Source: Bacilli bacterium
Lineage (GTDB): Bacteria > Bacillota_I > Bacilli_A > RF39 > UBA660
NCBI GenBank assembly: GCA_900758495.1
Contig: CAAERO010000005.1
Coordinates: forward strand, 1-64,000
Direction of reading: 5' to 3'
Length of the DNA: 64,000 bases
Under the pieces are notes generated by a model, which ran no database searches, had not been told where the DNA came from, and saw only the letters and a list, made by a program, of their open reading frames with translations. Shown here one piece after another: positions 1 through 9,118 of this stretch. Position 1 is the stretch's first letter. Every line of letters starts with the position of its first letter. A program made the translations under genes and the position numbers.

Positions 1-1
1 C

Positions 2-145
2 TTCCAAAAAGAAAATACCGATAAAGCCCTAAAATACGGGATATATCGGCATTTACCAACTTATGAAAAGATAATCAGAAATTTAGTAAGTTTTTCTTTT
101 CAAAAAAACCAATCATTTCTGATTGATATCTATCTAAAAATTTAA
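2..145 (+). CDS. Open C-terminal frame at window edge, possible transposase tail
   Basis: A frame open from the window edge runs 47 codons to a TAA just past the 3' end of tmRNA on the other strand. The peptide has a charged helical stretch (KALKYGIYRHLPTYEKII) that loosely recalls the C-terminus of IS21-type transposases. This is an impression, not a firm match. tmRNA 3' ends are common insertion sites, which makes an element end plausible here. The frame overlaps the predicted tmRNA terminator, so it may be chance. Confidence 0.22.
   Translation, partial: FQKENTDKALKYGIYRHLPTYEKIIRNLVSFSFQKNQSFLIDIYLKI
102..125 (-). terminator. Terminator of ssrA
   Basis: On the minus strand a CAATCA/TGATTG stem with a GAAA loop is followed by GG and seven T residues, about 30 bases after the tmRNA CCA end. 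This is a good intrinsic terminator for tmRNA. Confidence 0.7.
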
Positions 146-156
146 ATAAATTCATT

Positions 157-534
157 TGGTGGAGATGAGGGGTATCGAACCCCTGTCCAAAAATAGAGCT
201 ACATAAACTTCTACAAGTTTAGATTGTTTATTAACTTTGAATTATAGTAAAGAAACAATCAACCAAACTACAATTCTAGTCTTATAATATTCAGTTATTT
301 ACTAAGACGATAAATAACTATATCTTACTAAAGTGAACCGTACAATCTTAACGTAAGAAATTAAGAAAGACAGCGTACAAGCCTATTCTTAGGCAAATGC
401 TAAACTAGTGTTTCCACCAAAGTTTGCAAGTACATTTTTAATTTTGTTTCCAGTTATTCTGGTTTAATCTGTAACGTAGATAACTCGACTTGCTATCTAT
501 GCTCTACTATTCCTGTCGAAACCAAGACATCCCC
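157..534 (-). ncRNA. ssrA: tmRNA (ssrA)
   Basis: Transfer-messenger RNA rescues stalled ribosomes and tags the unfinished protein for proteolysis. The 5' end reads GGGGATGTCTTGGTTTCGAC and the 3' end carries the T-arm GGGGTTCGATACCCC and an encoded CCA, both hallmarks of one-piece tmRNA. The tag frame ends ..NTSLAFA and stops at TAA (389-391), inside the GCCTA/TAGGC hairpin (384-394) that normally closes the tag region. The resume codon is not certain; it is probably near 446-451. SmpB, its partner, lies just upstream in the same direction. Length is 378 nt, typical of the family. Confidence 0.96.
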
Positions 535-544
535 AAGTAGCTAT

Positions 545-573
545 ATTATATCATATTAAACTTTAGTTGTCTA
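545..573 (-). promoter_or_regulatory. Promoter of ssrA
   Basis: The -35 TAGACA (568-573) and -10 TATAAT (545-550) are separated by 17 bases. The -10 lies about 10 bases upstream of the tmRNA 5' end, so tmRNA has its own promoter directly after the smpB stop codon. Confidence 0.75.
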
Positions 574-1011
574 TTAGTGATATTTTATTTGCTTAGCTAT
601 ATCTCTATTAATATCTCGTTCTTTTATAGTTTCCCTTTTATCGTAATTTTTCTTACCACGACATACACCAAGCTCTACTTTTGCTCTTCCTCTTACAAAA
701 TATATTTTTAATGGTATTAAGGTATAACCTTCTTGTTCTACTTTAACTGCTAATTTTTTTATTTGCTTTTTATGAAGTAATAACTTTCTACTTCTAGTTT
801 CTTCGTGATTAAATAAGTTACCTTCTTCATAAGGTGCAATATACATATTAACTAGAAAGACTTCACCATTTTTAATTCTTGCATAACAATCTTTAAGGTT
901 AGCACTACCTTTTCTAATAGATTTAATTTCTGTACCTTTAAGAACAATTCCACATTCTAAAGACTCATCTATAAAATAATCATGTCTTGCTTTTCTATTT
1001 AGTATTTCCAT
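574..1011 (-). CDS. smpB: SsrA-binding protein SmpB
   Basis: SmpB binds the tRNA-like domain of tmRNA and carries it to stalled ribosomes. The sequence shows the family signature: N-terminal NRKARHDYFI, the G-I-x-L-x-G-T-E-I-K-S-I-R strand, and the C-terminal KKNYDKRETIKERD tail that enters the mRNA channel. Length is about 145 aa, usual for the family. Of three close start codons (GTG 1020, ATG 1017, ATG 1011), the ATG at 1011 stands 8 bases after the AGG of the ribosome-binding site and fits best. The gene touches the end of the upstream CapA-like gene (TGATG junction) and is followed at once by the ssrA promoter. Confidence 0.96.
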   Translation of the reverse strand: MEILNRKARHDYFIDESLECGIVLKGTEIKSIRKGSANLKDCYARIKNGEVFLVNMYIAPYEEGNLFNHEETRSRKLLLHKKQIKKLAVKVEQEGYTLIPLKIYFVRGRAKVELGVCRGKKNYDKRETIKERDINRDIAKQIKYH

Positions 1012-1016
1012 CTTCA

Positions 1017-2189
1017 TCACCTTTCTATATCTTTCATTTTTACTTGGTCTGTCTTTGATAAAACAACATTTTTATAAGTATTATAATACTCTTTATATCC
1101 TTTTAAAATATCATCATTTAATTTACTATATGGATAAACTAAGAAATTTCTTTTTCGAGGATACGTAGCAGAATAAGTATAAATAAGTTCAGCTTCAGGA
1201 TTTTCAAGACTGATAGTAGTATTACCTTTTTCCACAGTTTTGTGAATATTTACGCTTACCATTAACCCTGTCAATCTTTCTACACCAACTTGATCAGAGA
1301 TAAAATTACCTAAAGAATATATAACCATTGTTTTTCCAATAAATTCAATAGGTTCTACTACATGAGGATGACTTCCTATAATAATATCAACACCTAGACT
1401 TGATAAATAGTTAGCAATTTCCACTTGAGAATCACTTATTCCTTTTGAATACTCTGTTCCCCAGTGCATAGCTACTATTATAATATCAACTTCATCTTTT
1501 ACTCTTTCAATATCATTTTTAGCTAACTCCTCACTATAAACATTATTTAAATATTCCTTACCAGTAGGTGTTTCTAACCCATTAGTCCAAGTTGTATAAG
1601 AAAAGAAAGCATATTTAATTCCATTTATCTCTTTAATTACTTTTCTATCTCTATCTTCAAAAGACTTATAACTACCAGCTGTTAATATATTTTGCTGTTT
1701 ACCCCAATAAAATAAGGAATTTAATACTCCTTGTTCCCCCTTATCCATTGTATGATTAGTAGCAAGAGAAACAAGATTAAATCCTGCATCGATAAAAGCA
1801 TCCCCTACTTCATAAGGTGAATTAAATCTTGGATAATTTGATAGACCCAATTCTACTCCACCTAAAACAGTTTCTTGATTATAATACTTCAAATCATATT
1901 TACTAACAATAGGTTTTATTTTTTCAAGCATAGGTCTAAAATCATAACTACCAGTAGAAGTTTTAGCATCCATATAAATAGAACTATGAATAAGGGCATC
2001 ACCTACCATAATTAGTGATGCTGACATTTCCTTTTTAGTATCTTTTTTTTCTTCTTGAGTCGTTTTAACAAGTTCTTCCCCTTTAGTTTGATGATTAGCT
2101 TTAAAAGAAAAGAAAGCAGCAAGCAAAATAATCGTTATTGTCCCCAAAATTACTACTATTATTATTCTCTTCTTCTGCTTACTTTTCAC
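1017..2189 (-). CDS. CapA-family membrane-anchored metallophosphatase-like protein
   Basis: About 390 aa. An N-terminal membrane anchor (residues ~8-30) is followed by a CapA/PgsA-type calcineurin-like domain. Visible motifs are MVGDALIH, SLATNHTMD and GSHPHVVEP, which place the metal-binding Asp, Asn and His residues. In B. subtilis CapA is part of poly-gamma-glutamate export, but many family members occur without capBC. No partner genes are seen here, so the substrate is unknown. GTG at 2189, 8 bases after AGGTGATTATT, is the better start; a GTG three codons earlier overlaps the ribosome-binding site. It sits between rnr and smpB, which are often direct neighbours in Bacillota. Confidence 0.85.
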   Translation of the reverse strand: MKSKQKKRIIIVVILGTITIILLAAFFSFKANHQTKGEELVKTTQEEKKDTKKEMSASLIMVGDALIHSSIYMDAKTSTGSYDFRPMLEKIKPIVSKYDLKYYNQETVLGGVELGLSNYPRFNSPYEVGDAFIDAGFNLVSLATNHTMDKGEQGVLNSLFYWGKQQNILTAGSYKSFEDRDRKVIKEINGIKYAFFSYTTWTNGLETPTGKEYLNNVYSEELAKNDIERVKDEVDIIIVAMHWGTEYSKGISDSQVEIANYLSSLGVDIIIGSHPHVVEPIEFIGKTMVIYSLGNFISDQVGVERLTGLMVSVNIHKTVEKGNTTISLENPEAELIYTYSATYPRKRNFLVYPYSKLNDDILKGYKEYYNTYKNVVLSKTDQVKMKDIER

Positions 2190-2198
2190 AATAATCAC

Positions 2199-4292
2199 CT
2201 AAATCTTCTTAACAATTTTGAAATCTATAGTTTTTGCTTGTTTATTAGCTGCTACCACTTTAATTCTTACTTTTTCACCTATAGTGTATCGTACATTACT
2301 TCTTTCACCAGTTAAAGTCATTTTCTCTTCATCATAAATAAAGTAATCATCTAATAATCTAAGTGGTACTAAACCTTCTATTAAATTATTTAATTGAACA
2401 AACATACCAAAACTCATAACTGATGATATCATTCCATCATATTCTTCTCCAATATGATTTTCCATATATTCAGCCATCTTCATATCTTCTACTTCTCTTT
2501 CACAATCAATAGAAGCACGTTCCATTGCTGAAGAATGATCTGCTACAAATACCAATTTTTCTTCCCAATGATGAATAGTTTGAGAAGACATATCATGATT
2601 AAATAAGTATGTTCTTAATAATCTATGAACAGTAGTATCAGGATATCTTCTAATCGGTGAAGTAAAATGTGTATAACAAGGACTCGCTAAGCCATAATGT
2701 CCTAAATTTTGTGGTAAATAAACAGCTTTTTGCATGCTTCTTAATAACAGACTTGATAAAATTGGAAATTCTTTTTTATCTTTTAAACTATTCAAGATAT
2801 GTTGAACAGTAGTTGGTTTATTATCTTTGATATTACCAGTAATATGATAACCTAGATTACTAACAAAGGATAAAAAACTTTGAATTCTTTCTTGTTTAGG
2901 ATATTCATGTACACGATAAATAAAAGGTAAATTCATATAGAAAATATGACTTGCAACACATTCATTAGCAGCAATCATAAAGTCTTCTATTAAATTTTCT
3001 CCAAGACCTCTTTCTCTTAGAATAACATCAGTTGGTTTACAATTTTCATCTACTAAGATTTTAGGTTCATCTACATCAAAATCAATATAACCACGTTTTG
3101 TTTTAGCTTTTCTTAAAATTTGAGCCAATTCTTCCATACTTCTTAAGTCATCAGCAAATTCTTCATACCCTTCGGGAATAATATTTTTTTCGATTATACT
3201 GTTAACTTTTTTATAAGTCATTTGTTTTCTTGATTTAATAACACTTTCAAAAATATCATAATCAACCAATTTACCTTGATTATCATATTCCATAATACAA
3301 CTTATCGCTAAACGATCAACATTAGGATTTAAAGAACAAATACCATTTGATAATTCGTGTGGTAACATTGGAATTACTCTATCTACAAGATAAACTGACG
3401 TTCCTCTATCCATAGCTTCTTTATCAAGAGGACTTCCTTCTTTAACATAGTAAGAAACATCTGCTATATGAACACCTAGTACATAATTACCATTTTCTTT
3501 TTTATCTATACTAACGGCATCATCAATATCTCTTGTATCATCACCATCAATAGTAAAGATTACTTTATCACGTAAATCTCTTCTTCCTTTCATATCATCA
3601 TCTGATACTTCCATTGGTAAAGACTTCACTTCTTCTACTACATCTTCTGGGAAACTACTATTTATATGATACTTTTCTACAATAGATAAAATATCAACAC
3701 CCGGATCATTTTTATGTCCAATAATTCTTAAAACTTTTCCTTCAGCCTGATGATTACTAATTCTTTTAATAATTTCTACTACAACTTTATGTCCATCAAC
3801 AGCATTTAAAGAGTTTTCTTTACTTATTAGTATTTCTAAATTAACTTTATCTTCATCTAATTTTACTTTTCCAATATTTTTATAGAAATTAATCTCTCCT
3901 ACAAAAGTATTAGTTTCATGTTTCAATACTCTTATAATTCTACCCTCTAAGCGACCTAAATCTTTTTTAGAAGTTAATTCTAGAATAACATAATCCCCAT
4001 GAAGAGCACCATTCATATTGTCAGCACTAATATAAACATCTTCAGTTAAGGAATCAACATCTACAAAGCCAAAACCTTTTTTATTAGAATGTAAATATCC
4101 TTTTAATAAATGGCTATCTTCAAATAACATATATTTATCTTTGTTAGTATGATAAATACTTGTTTCTATTTCCATCTCATTTAAAACTGATAATAGTTCT
4201 TCTAAATTACTAGTACCTAATTCTTCTTCTAACTCAAAAACAGTTAAGCTTTTGCCTTTTTCTTTTAATATTTTTAATATTCTTTCTTTCAT
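2199..4292 (-). CDS. rnr: Ribonuclease R
   Basis: A 3'-5' exoribonuclease that degrades structured RNA and, with SmpB/tmRNA, mRNAs freed from stalled ribosomes. The 697 aa show an N-terminal winged-helix segment (1-60), cold-shock domains (~60-210), the RNB catalytic domain with the acidic motif DGDDTRDIDDAVS (~250), and a C-terminal S1 domain (~615-695). The ATG at 4292 follows GAGGTAGAG. The linkage rnr-smpB-ssrA is conserved in Bacillota; here the CapA gene follows directly, with the rnr stop at the next gene's ribosome-binding site. Confidence 0.96.
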   Translation of the reverse strand: MKERILKILKEKGKSLTVFELEEELGTSNLEELLSVLNEMEIETSIYHTNKDKYMLFEDSHLLKGYLHSNKKGFGFVDVDSLTEDVYISADNMNGALHGDYVILELTSKKDLGRLEGRIIRVLKHETNTFVGEINFYKNIGKVKLDEDKVNLEILISKENSLNAVDGHKVVVEIIKRISNHQAEGKVLRIIGHKNDPGVDILSIVEKYHINSSFPEDVVEEVKSLPMEVSDDDMKGRRDLRDKVIFTIDGDDTRDIDDAVSIDKKENGNYVLGVHIADVSYYVKEGSPLDKEAMDRGTSVYLVDRVIPMLPHELSNGICSLNPNVDRLAISCIMEYDNQGKLVDYDIFESVIKSRKQMTYKKVNSIIEKNIIPEGYEEFADDLRSMEELAQILRKAKTKRGYIDFDVDEPKILVDENCKPTDVILRERGLGENLIEDFMIAANECVASHIFYMNLPFIYRVHEYPKQERIQSFLSFVSNLGYHITGNIKDNKPTTVQHILNSLKDKKEFPILSSLLLRSMQKAVYLPQNLGHYGLASPCYTHFTSPIRRYPDTTVHRLLRTYLFNHDMSSQTIHHWEEKLVFVADHSSAMERASIDCEREVEDMKMAEYMENHIGEEYDGMISSVMSFGMFVQLNNLIEGLVPLRLLDDYFIYDEEKMTLTGERSNVRYTIGEKVRIKVVAANKQAKTIDFKIVKKI

Positions 4293-4342
4293 CTCTACCT
4301 CACTATAAGTTTATTTTACCACACTAATACTAAATTAAACTA

Positions 4343-6301
4343 TTATTTTTGAGTATCAACTCTCATTTCAAATAAAATATTTCTTAATTCCATTGCACGC
4401 TCAAAGTCAAGTTCCTTAGCAGCTTTCATCATTTCTGTTTCTATTCTTTCAATTTCGTTTAATTTTTCTTGTTTAGTTAATTTTTTAGTTTTCTTCTTAT
4501 TAGATTTATCTACATTACTTACTACTTCTCTTATTTCTTTAACAATAGTCTTAGGAGTTATATTATGCTCTTTATTATATTTATCTTGGATAGTTCTTCT
4601 TCTAGCAGTCTCATCAATAGCTTTTTGCATACTATCAGTTATTTTGTCAGCATACATAATAACATGTCCATCTTTATTTCTTGCACAACGACCTATTGTT
4701 TGAATTAAACTTCGTTCACTTCGTAAGAAACCTTCTTTATCAGCATCTAATATAGCTATTAAAGATACTTCAGGAATATCAATTCCTTCTCTTAAAAGGT
4801 TTATTCCTACTACTACATCATACTTACCAGTTCTTAAATCATGAATAATTTGTAAACGTTCCAAAGTCTTTATTTCTGTATGTAAATAGGCCACCTTAAT
4901 ATCAACATCTTTTAAATAATTAGTAAGTTCTTCTGCCATTCTAATTGTTAAAGTTGTAATTAAAACTCTCTCATTTTTTTCTTTTCTTGCTCTTATTTCT
5001 TCTATTAAGTTATCAATTTGTCCTTCTGAGCCTCTTACTTCAATAGTTGGATCTAGTAATCCTGTTGGTCTAATGATTTGTTCAACATAAACTCCATCTG
5101 TTTTTAAAAGTTCATAATCACCAGGAGTTGCTGATACATAGATTGCTTGATTTATCTTTTTCTCAAATTCTTCATATTTTAATGGTCTATTATCTAAAGC
5201 ACTAGGAAGTCTAAAACCATAATCAACAAGATTCATCTTTCTTGCCCTATCACCATTATACATTCCTCTTACTTGTGGTAAAGTAACATGTGATTCATCT
5301 ACTATTAATAAATAATCATCATTAAAGAAATCCATTAGTGTTGTTGGTGTTTCTCCTTTTTCTCTACCAGCCATCGGGGCAGAATAATTTTCTATTCCAT
5401 GACAGAAACCCGTTTCTTCTAACATTTCTAAATCATAGTTTGTTCTTTGTTCTAATCTTTCAGCTGCTAATAACTTATTTTCTTTCTTTAATTCTTCTAA
5501 TCGTTCTTTCAACTCACTTTTTATTCTTTTAATTGCAGCTTTTAGCTTTTCATCACTAACTACGAAGTGACTTGCTGGAAAGATACTTATTGTTTTTTTA
5601 TTTGTGATAATTGCTCCTGTTAAAGCATCTATTTCACTTATTCTATCTATCTCATTACCAAAGAATTCTATTCTATAACCTGTTTTATCTTGATTAACGG
5701 GTATTATCTCTACTATATCTCCTCTTACTCTAAACGTTCCTCGATGAAAATCAAAATCATTTCTTTCAAATTGCATTTCTACTAATTTAGCTAAAACTTT
5801 ATCTCTTTCTATTTCATCTCCTATACTAAGAGTTAACATTTTATTTTGATATTCTTCAACTTCTCCAATACCGTATATACAAGATACTGAAGCCACCACA
5901 ATAGTATCTTTATAAGTTAAAAGAGATGATGTTGCTTCATGGCGTAATTCATCTATTTCATCATTTATTGATGAATCTTTTTCTATATAAGTATCAGTAC
6001 TAGGTACATAGGCTTCTGGTTGATAATAATCGTAATAAGAAACAAAATAACAAACATGATTATTAGGAAACAACTCTTTCATCTCAGCATATAACTGACC
6101 TGCTAGTGTTTTATTATGTGCAAGTATTAAGGTTTGTTTATTAGTTCTTTGTATAACATTTGCCATAGTAAAAGTCTTACCTGTTCCAGTAGCTCCTAAT
6201 AACACTTGTTCTTTTACTCCTGATTCTATTCCTTTAACTAATTTTTCTATTGCTTGTGGTTGGTCGGCACTTGGTTTAAATTTTGATACTATTTCAAACA
6301 T
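4343..6301 (-). CDS. uvrB: Excinuclease ABC subunit B
   Basis: UvrB verifies damage in nucleotide excision repair with UvrA and then recruits UvrC. The ~652 aa show Walker A GATGTGKT (36-43), the beta-hairpin YYDYYQPEAYVP near residue 90, helicase motifs including ILDADKEGFLRSERS and QTIGRCARN, and a C-terminal UVR domain (KELDFERAMELR) that binds UvrC. The ATG at 6301 follows AGGAGGGAAGAT; an ATG five codons earlier overlaps this site and is unlikely. uvrA and uvrC are not in the window. The promoter carries an SOS-like box. Confidence 0.97.
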   Translation of the reverse strand: MFEIVSKFKPSADQPQAIEKLVKGIESGVKEQVLLGATGTGKTFTMANVIQRTNKQTLILAHNKTLAGQLYAEMKELFPNNHVCYFVSYYDYYQPEAYVPSTDTYIEKDSSINDEIDELRHEATSSLLTYKDTIVVASVSCIYGIGEVEEYQNKMLTLSIGDEIERDKVLAKLVEMQFERNDFDFHRGTFRVRGDIVEIIPVNQDKTGYRIEFFGNEIDRISEIDALTGAIITNKKTISIFPASHFVVSDEKLKAAIKRIKSELKERLEELKKENKLLAAERLEQRTNYDLEMLEETGFCHGIENYSAPMAGREKGETPTTLMDFFNDDYLLIVDESHVTLPQVRGMYNGDRARKMNLVDYGFRLPSALDNRPLKYEEFEKKINQAIYVSATPGDYELLKTDGVYVEQIIRPTGLLDPTIEVRGSEGQIDNLIEEIRARKEKNERVLITTLTIRMAEELTNYLKDVDIKVAYLHTEIKTLERLQIIHDLRTGKYDVVVGINLLREGIDIPEVSLIAILDADKEGFLRSERSLIQTIGRCARNKDGHVIMYADKITDSMQKAIDETARRRTIQDKYNKEHNITPKTIVKEIREVVSNVDKSNKKKTKKLTKQEKLNEIERIETEMMKAAKELDFERAMELRNILFEMRVDTQK

Positions 6302-6370
6302 ATCTTCCCTCCTCATCTTTATTATAAACAGTTAATATATATTTTCTCCCATTTCTTATTAATTATTTAT

Positions 6371-6399
6371 ATTATAATTATCAAATATACGTTCGTCAA
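6371..6399 (-). promoter_or_regulatory. uvrB promoter with overlapping LexA/DinR-like SOS box
   Basis: A strong promoter is visible: -35 TTGACG (6394-6399), 17-base spacer, -10 TATAAT (6371-6376). The spacer contains CGAACGTATATTTG (6382-6395), close to the Bacillota DinR/LexA box CGAAC-N4-GTTCG, with the left half perfect. Bound LexA would cover the -35 edge and spacer. This fits the known SOS control of uvrB in Bacillus. Confidence 0.72.
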
Positions 6400-6403
6400 T
6401 AGT

Positions 6404-6443
6404 TTTTTTAAAAGAGTAGCCCTTTTTATAAAGTTCTACTCTT
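6404..6443 (-). terminator. Probable terminator of the M15 peptidase gene
   Basis: The inverted repeat AAGAGTAG/CTACTCTT (6436-6443 and 6412-6419) has a 16-base loop and is followed by TTTT on the minus strand. It starts inside the last codons of the upstream gene, and the uvrB promoter begins right after it. Confidence 0.5.
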
Positions 6444-7163
6444 CACTACCTCTTTCATTCTTTCCTTTATTTCTTTCATTTTTGTCTCATTTGGTTCAAA
6501 ATGTTGCCAGTCACAAGAGAATTCATCACTTTGTAATGGCCATATACCTCCACATTCATAACCAACACTAGCAAATACTTTACAAATAGAATCATTAAGA
6601 GTAATGATATGTTTATTTTCTTTAGCTTGTTCTTCTCTATCAACTAATAAATCTTTCTCATAATCAGTTAATAAACTATCATCAAATGTTCCATCACTAT
6701 TTCTTGGTGCATAAGGATTATCTAAAGGATTAATATCTATAGCAAGACCTAAAGCATGATTTGATAAAGTAATTTTGTTAGGAATCTTTCTATAACAGAA
6801 ACCACTACTATTATTACTAACAACACTATTTCTATCTGAGGTTATACCATCTTTATCCCAAAAGTCATCTATTAAACGCATAGAATTTATTTGATATTTT
6901 AATAAAAACAAATTAGAAAATACCTCTCGTACTTCATCAATTATTACTTTATTAACAATCATTTCACCTACAACTATATCACCATCATAATTATAATGTA
7001 ACATCTTAATATAAGTTAAATCATCTAGTGATATATCATCATTCTTTTGATAACTTTTTCCATTTATTCTTTGATAAACATCATCATTTTCTTTTATATC
7101 TTTATTTTCAAAGATAAATTCTAAAGAGTTAAATTTATCTCCTATCTTTGCTTGTTCTAACAT
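6426..7163 (-). CDS. M15-family peptidase-like protein (D,D-carboxypeptidase/endopeptidase type)
   Basis: 245 aa. The central and C-terminal part shows the zinc-peptidase motifs SNHALGLAIDINP (S-x-H-x-x-G-x-A-x-D) and DWQHFE, as in the M15 CwlK/VanY-like branch that cuts peptidoglycan peptides. The first ~90 residues have no recognised domain. No signal peptide or membrane anchor is visible, so how it would reach the wall is unclear. It could be exported by a holin-like route or be cytoplasmic. The start follows GGAGGTAAAT. It lies downstream of the dCMP deaminase with a 23-base gap. Confidence 0.8.
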   Translation of the reverse strand: MLEQAKIGDKFNSLEFIFENKDIKENDDVYQRINGKSYQKNDDISLDDLTYIKMLHYNYDGDIVVGEMIVNKVIIDEVREVFSNLFLLKYQINSMRLIDDFWDKDGITSDRNSVVSNNSSGFCYRKIPNKITLSNHALGLAIDINPLDNPYAPRNSDGTFDDSLLTDYEKDLLVDREEQAKENKHIITLNDSICKVFASVGYECGGIWPLQSDEFSCDWQHFEPNETKMKEIKERMKEVVKSRTL

Positions 7164-7186
7164 ATTTACCTCCAGATTATTCTATG

Positions 7187-7678
7187 TTAATTATTAAGAT
7201 TAATTGTTATTTTATCAACATCCTTATTAAATTCTCTATAACTTACTCCACAAGTATCAAACAATCTCCTAGAAGCAATACAACCATCAGTATCTTTATA
7301 TTTATTATCTAAATATATTACTTCTTTTATTCCTGATTGAACTATTGCTTTAGCACACTCATTACATGGAAATAATGAAGCATATAATTTAGAACCTTCT
7401 AAATCTCTTTTGTTCCCTCTAAAGTTTAATATAGCATTAAGTTCTGCATGACAAACATACATATATTTAGTATCTACTGGTTTACCTTCTTTTTCCCATG
7501 GGAAATATTCATCATCAAAACCATTTGGAGCACCATTATAACCAATAGATAATATTCTATTGTCATTACTTACAATACAAGCTCCTACTTGGGTTGAAGG
7601 ATCTTTACTTCTTAATGATGATAGTTTTGCAATACTCATAAAATAAGTATCCCATGATATATAATCTTTTCTTTGCAT
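7187..7678 (-). CDS. dCMP deaminase family protein
   Basis: Deaminates dCMP to dUMP, feeding thymidylate synthesis; the ComEB branch of Bacilli has the same fold. The ~163 aa show the zinc site CHAELNAI and PCNECAKAI, and the early region DPSTQVGACIV typical of dCMP deaminases. The ATG at 7678 is 8 bases from GTGAG and suits better than the ATG at 7684, which is only 2 bases from it. The ribosome-binding site lies within the stop of the upstream membrane gene, so translation is probably coupled. Confidence 0.9.
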   Translation of the reverse strand: MQRKDYISWDTYFMSIAKLSSLRSKDPSTQVGACIVSNDNRILSIGYNGAPNGFDDEYFPWEKEGKPVDTKYMYVCHAELNAILNFRGNKRDLEGSKLYASLFPCNECAKAIVQSGIKEVIYLDNKYKDTDGCIASRRLFDTCGVSYREFNKDVDKITINLNN

Positions 7679-7687
7679 TTTCATTTC

Positions 7688-9109
7688 TCACTTTCTTTGA
7701 TATAATTTTTTATTTTTTCCTTTTAAAACAACTCTATAGTTTTTATCTTTTTCCAAATAATAATATAAAGAGTCATCATCTTCTACTATGATATAATCAA
7801 AATCATATTTTTGCAAAAACTTTTTATAATTAATTGTACCTTTCTTAACTTTACAAGCCTCATCAAAAATATCTTCTTTTTTATTATTTTTCTTAATAAA
7901 TATTTCAGCTCTACTGTCTAAATAAGGATGATAACCACTATATTCAAAATAAGAACCATTATTGTAATCTGCATAAAGTTTAATATCTTTACTAGCATAT
8001 TTATCAAGATAATCAATATATTTCTGATTAGTATTTTTCAAATAGTATTTATTATTGCTTATATTAATACCTAAAACTAATATAATTATTATTATTTCTA
8101 AGATATAAAGTTTGATTGGTAATTCTTTAGTATCTGTTTCTTCAAATGGTAAATACATACTAAGATAAGGTAAGACACAAGCATAGAAAATACTTATATT
8201 ACGAAAATTAGAGAAAGCCATATATATTATTCCAAAGGTGAAAAAAACTTGTCTTATAGTTGGTTTCTTTTTACTAAAAGTCATAAAACTTAAGAGTGTA
8301 AATAATGATACCAGAAAGAAATGATTAGGTAAATATAGTGGTTCATTAAATGTTAGATTAGACATTTCTATTATTTCTTTATTAATAATATCAACACCAT
8401 AGGAAGTTAAAGAATAAAACATATTTTTTATTCCATAAGGATTAAGAAATCCAACTAGAAAAGATATAACTAATATTAATATTAATTTAGATATTCTTTT
8501 ATCATGTTGTTTATAATATAAATAGAGAAGTTCTACTAGATATGGCATACTAAATATAAATAAACATAACCACATAGAAGCATGACAGTTAATAAGTAAT
8601 AATGATACTAATGGTAGTAGATAAATAGCTCTACTGTTCTTCTTAAGAAATAGTTCTAATATATAAATAATTATGATAAATAGTAATAAACTATATAGAA
8701 AAGGTCTTGGTACTAAGAAGAATGTTTGTAGTAATATATCAATAACACAAACAGTTATTACTGAATTAAATACTTTATTATCACTTATTAACATACATAA
8801 TTTGTATAGAAAATACATTATTAGTAAGTTAATACTAAATACCAAAAGAAATAAACCTGTTCCTCCTAATACTTTATAAACAGAATAAAATGATACTGCT
8901 GATAACCATTGTTGCATTACAAATGATAGATTATTATGCATTGATAAAAAATCATAATTAGGAAATCCACTAGTTAGAACTTTTCTACCATAAGATAGTA
9001 AAAACCAAATATCACTTTCTTTATTTCTATAAGAATTGAGCATAACTATAATAGGTAAAATAAAGTATAAATAACATAAATATTTGTTTGGTTTATATTT
9101 TTTAAACAA
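7688..9109 (-). CDS. Polytopic GT-C-like membrane protein, copy 2
   Basis: 473 aa with about ten hydrophobic segments and a C-terminal extracytoplasmic-type domain. The N-terminal pattern ESDIWFLLSYGRKVL..G-F-P..Q-Q-W-L-S resembles membrane glycosyltransferase-like (GT-C) proteins in which an acidic residue in the first loop is catalytic. The tail YADYNNGSYFEYSGYHPYLDSRAE is also common in that group. It is a diverged tandem copy of the next gene (same length and motifs). The start appears to be TTG (9107-9109), after AGGTGAT. Donor and acceptor are unknown; a lipid-linked sugar is likely for the fold. Confidence 0.65.
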   Translation of the reverse strand: MFKKYKPNKYLCYLYFILPIIVMLNSYRNKESDIWFLLSYGRKVLTSGFPNYDFLSMHNNLSFVMQQWLSAVSFYSVYKVLGGTGLFLLVFSINLLIMYFLYKLCMLISDNKVFNSVITVCVIDILLQTFFLVPRPFLYSLLLFIIIIYILELFLKKNSRAIYLLPLVSLLLINCHASMWLCLFIFSMPYLVELLYLYYKQHDKRISKLILILVISFLVGFLNPYGIKNMFYSLTSYGVDIINKEIIEMSNLTFNEPLYLPNHFFLVSLFTLLSFMTFSKKKPTIRQVFFTFGIIYMAFSNFRNISIFYACVLPYLSMYLPFEETDTKELPIKLYILEIIIIILVLGINISNNKYYLKNTNQKYIDYLDKYASKDIKLYADYNNGSYFEYSGYHPYLDSRAEIFIKKNNKKEDIFDEACKVKKGTINYKKFLQKYDFDYIIVEDDDSLYYYLEKDKNYRVVLKGKNKKLYQRK

Positions 9110-9118
9110 TTAAATCAC

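Noticed and set aside
73..124. Longer inverted repeat AATCAGAAAT/ATTTCTGATT
   Set aside because: The 32-base loop is large, and the right arm is explained by the compact tmRNA terminator.
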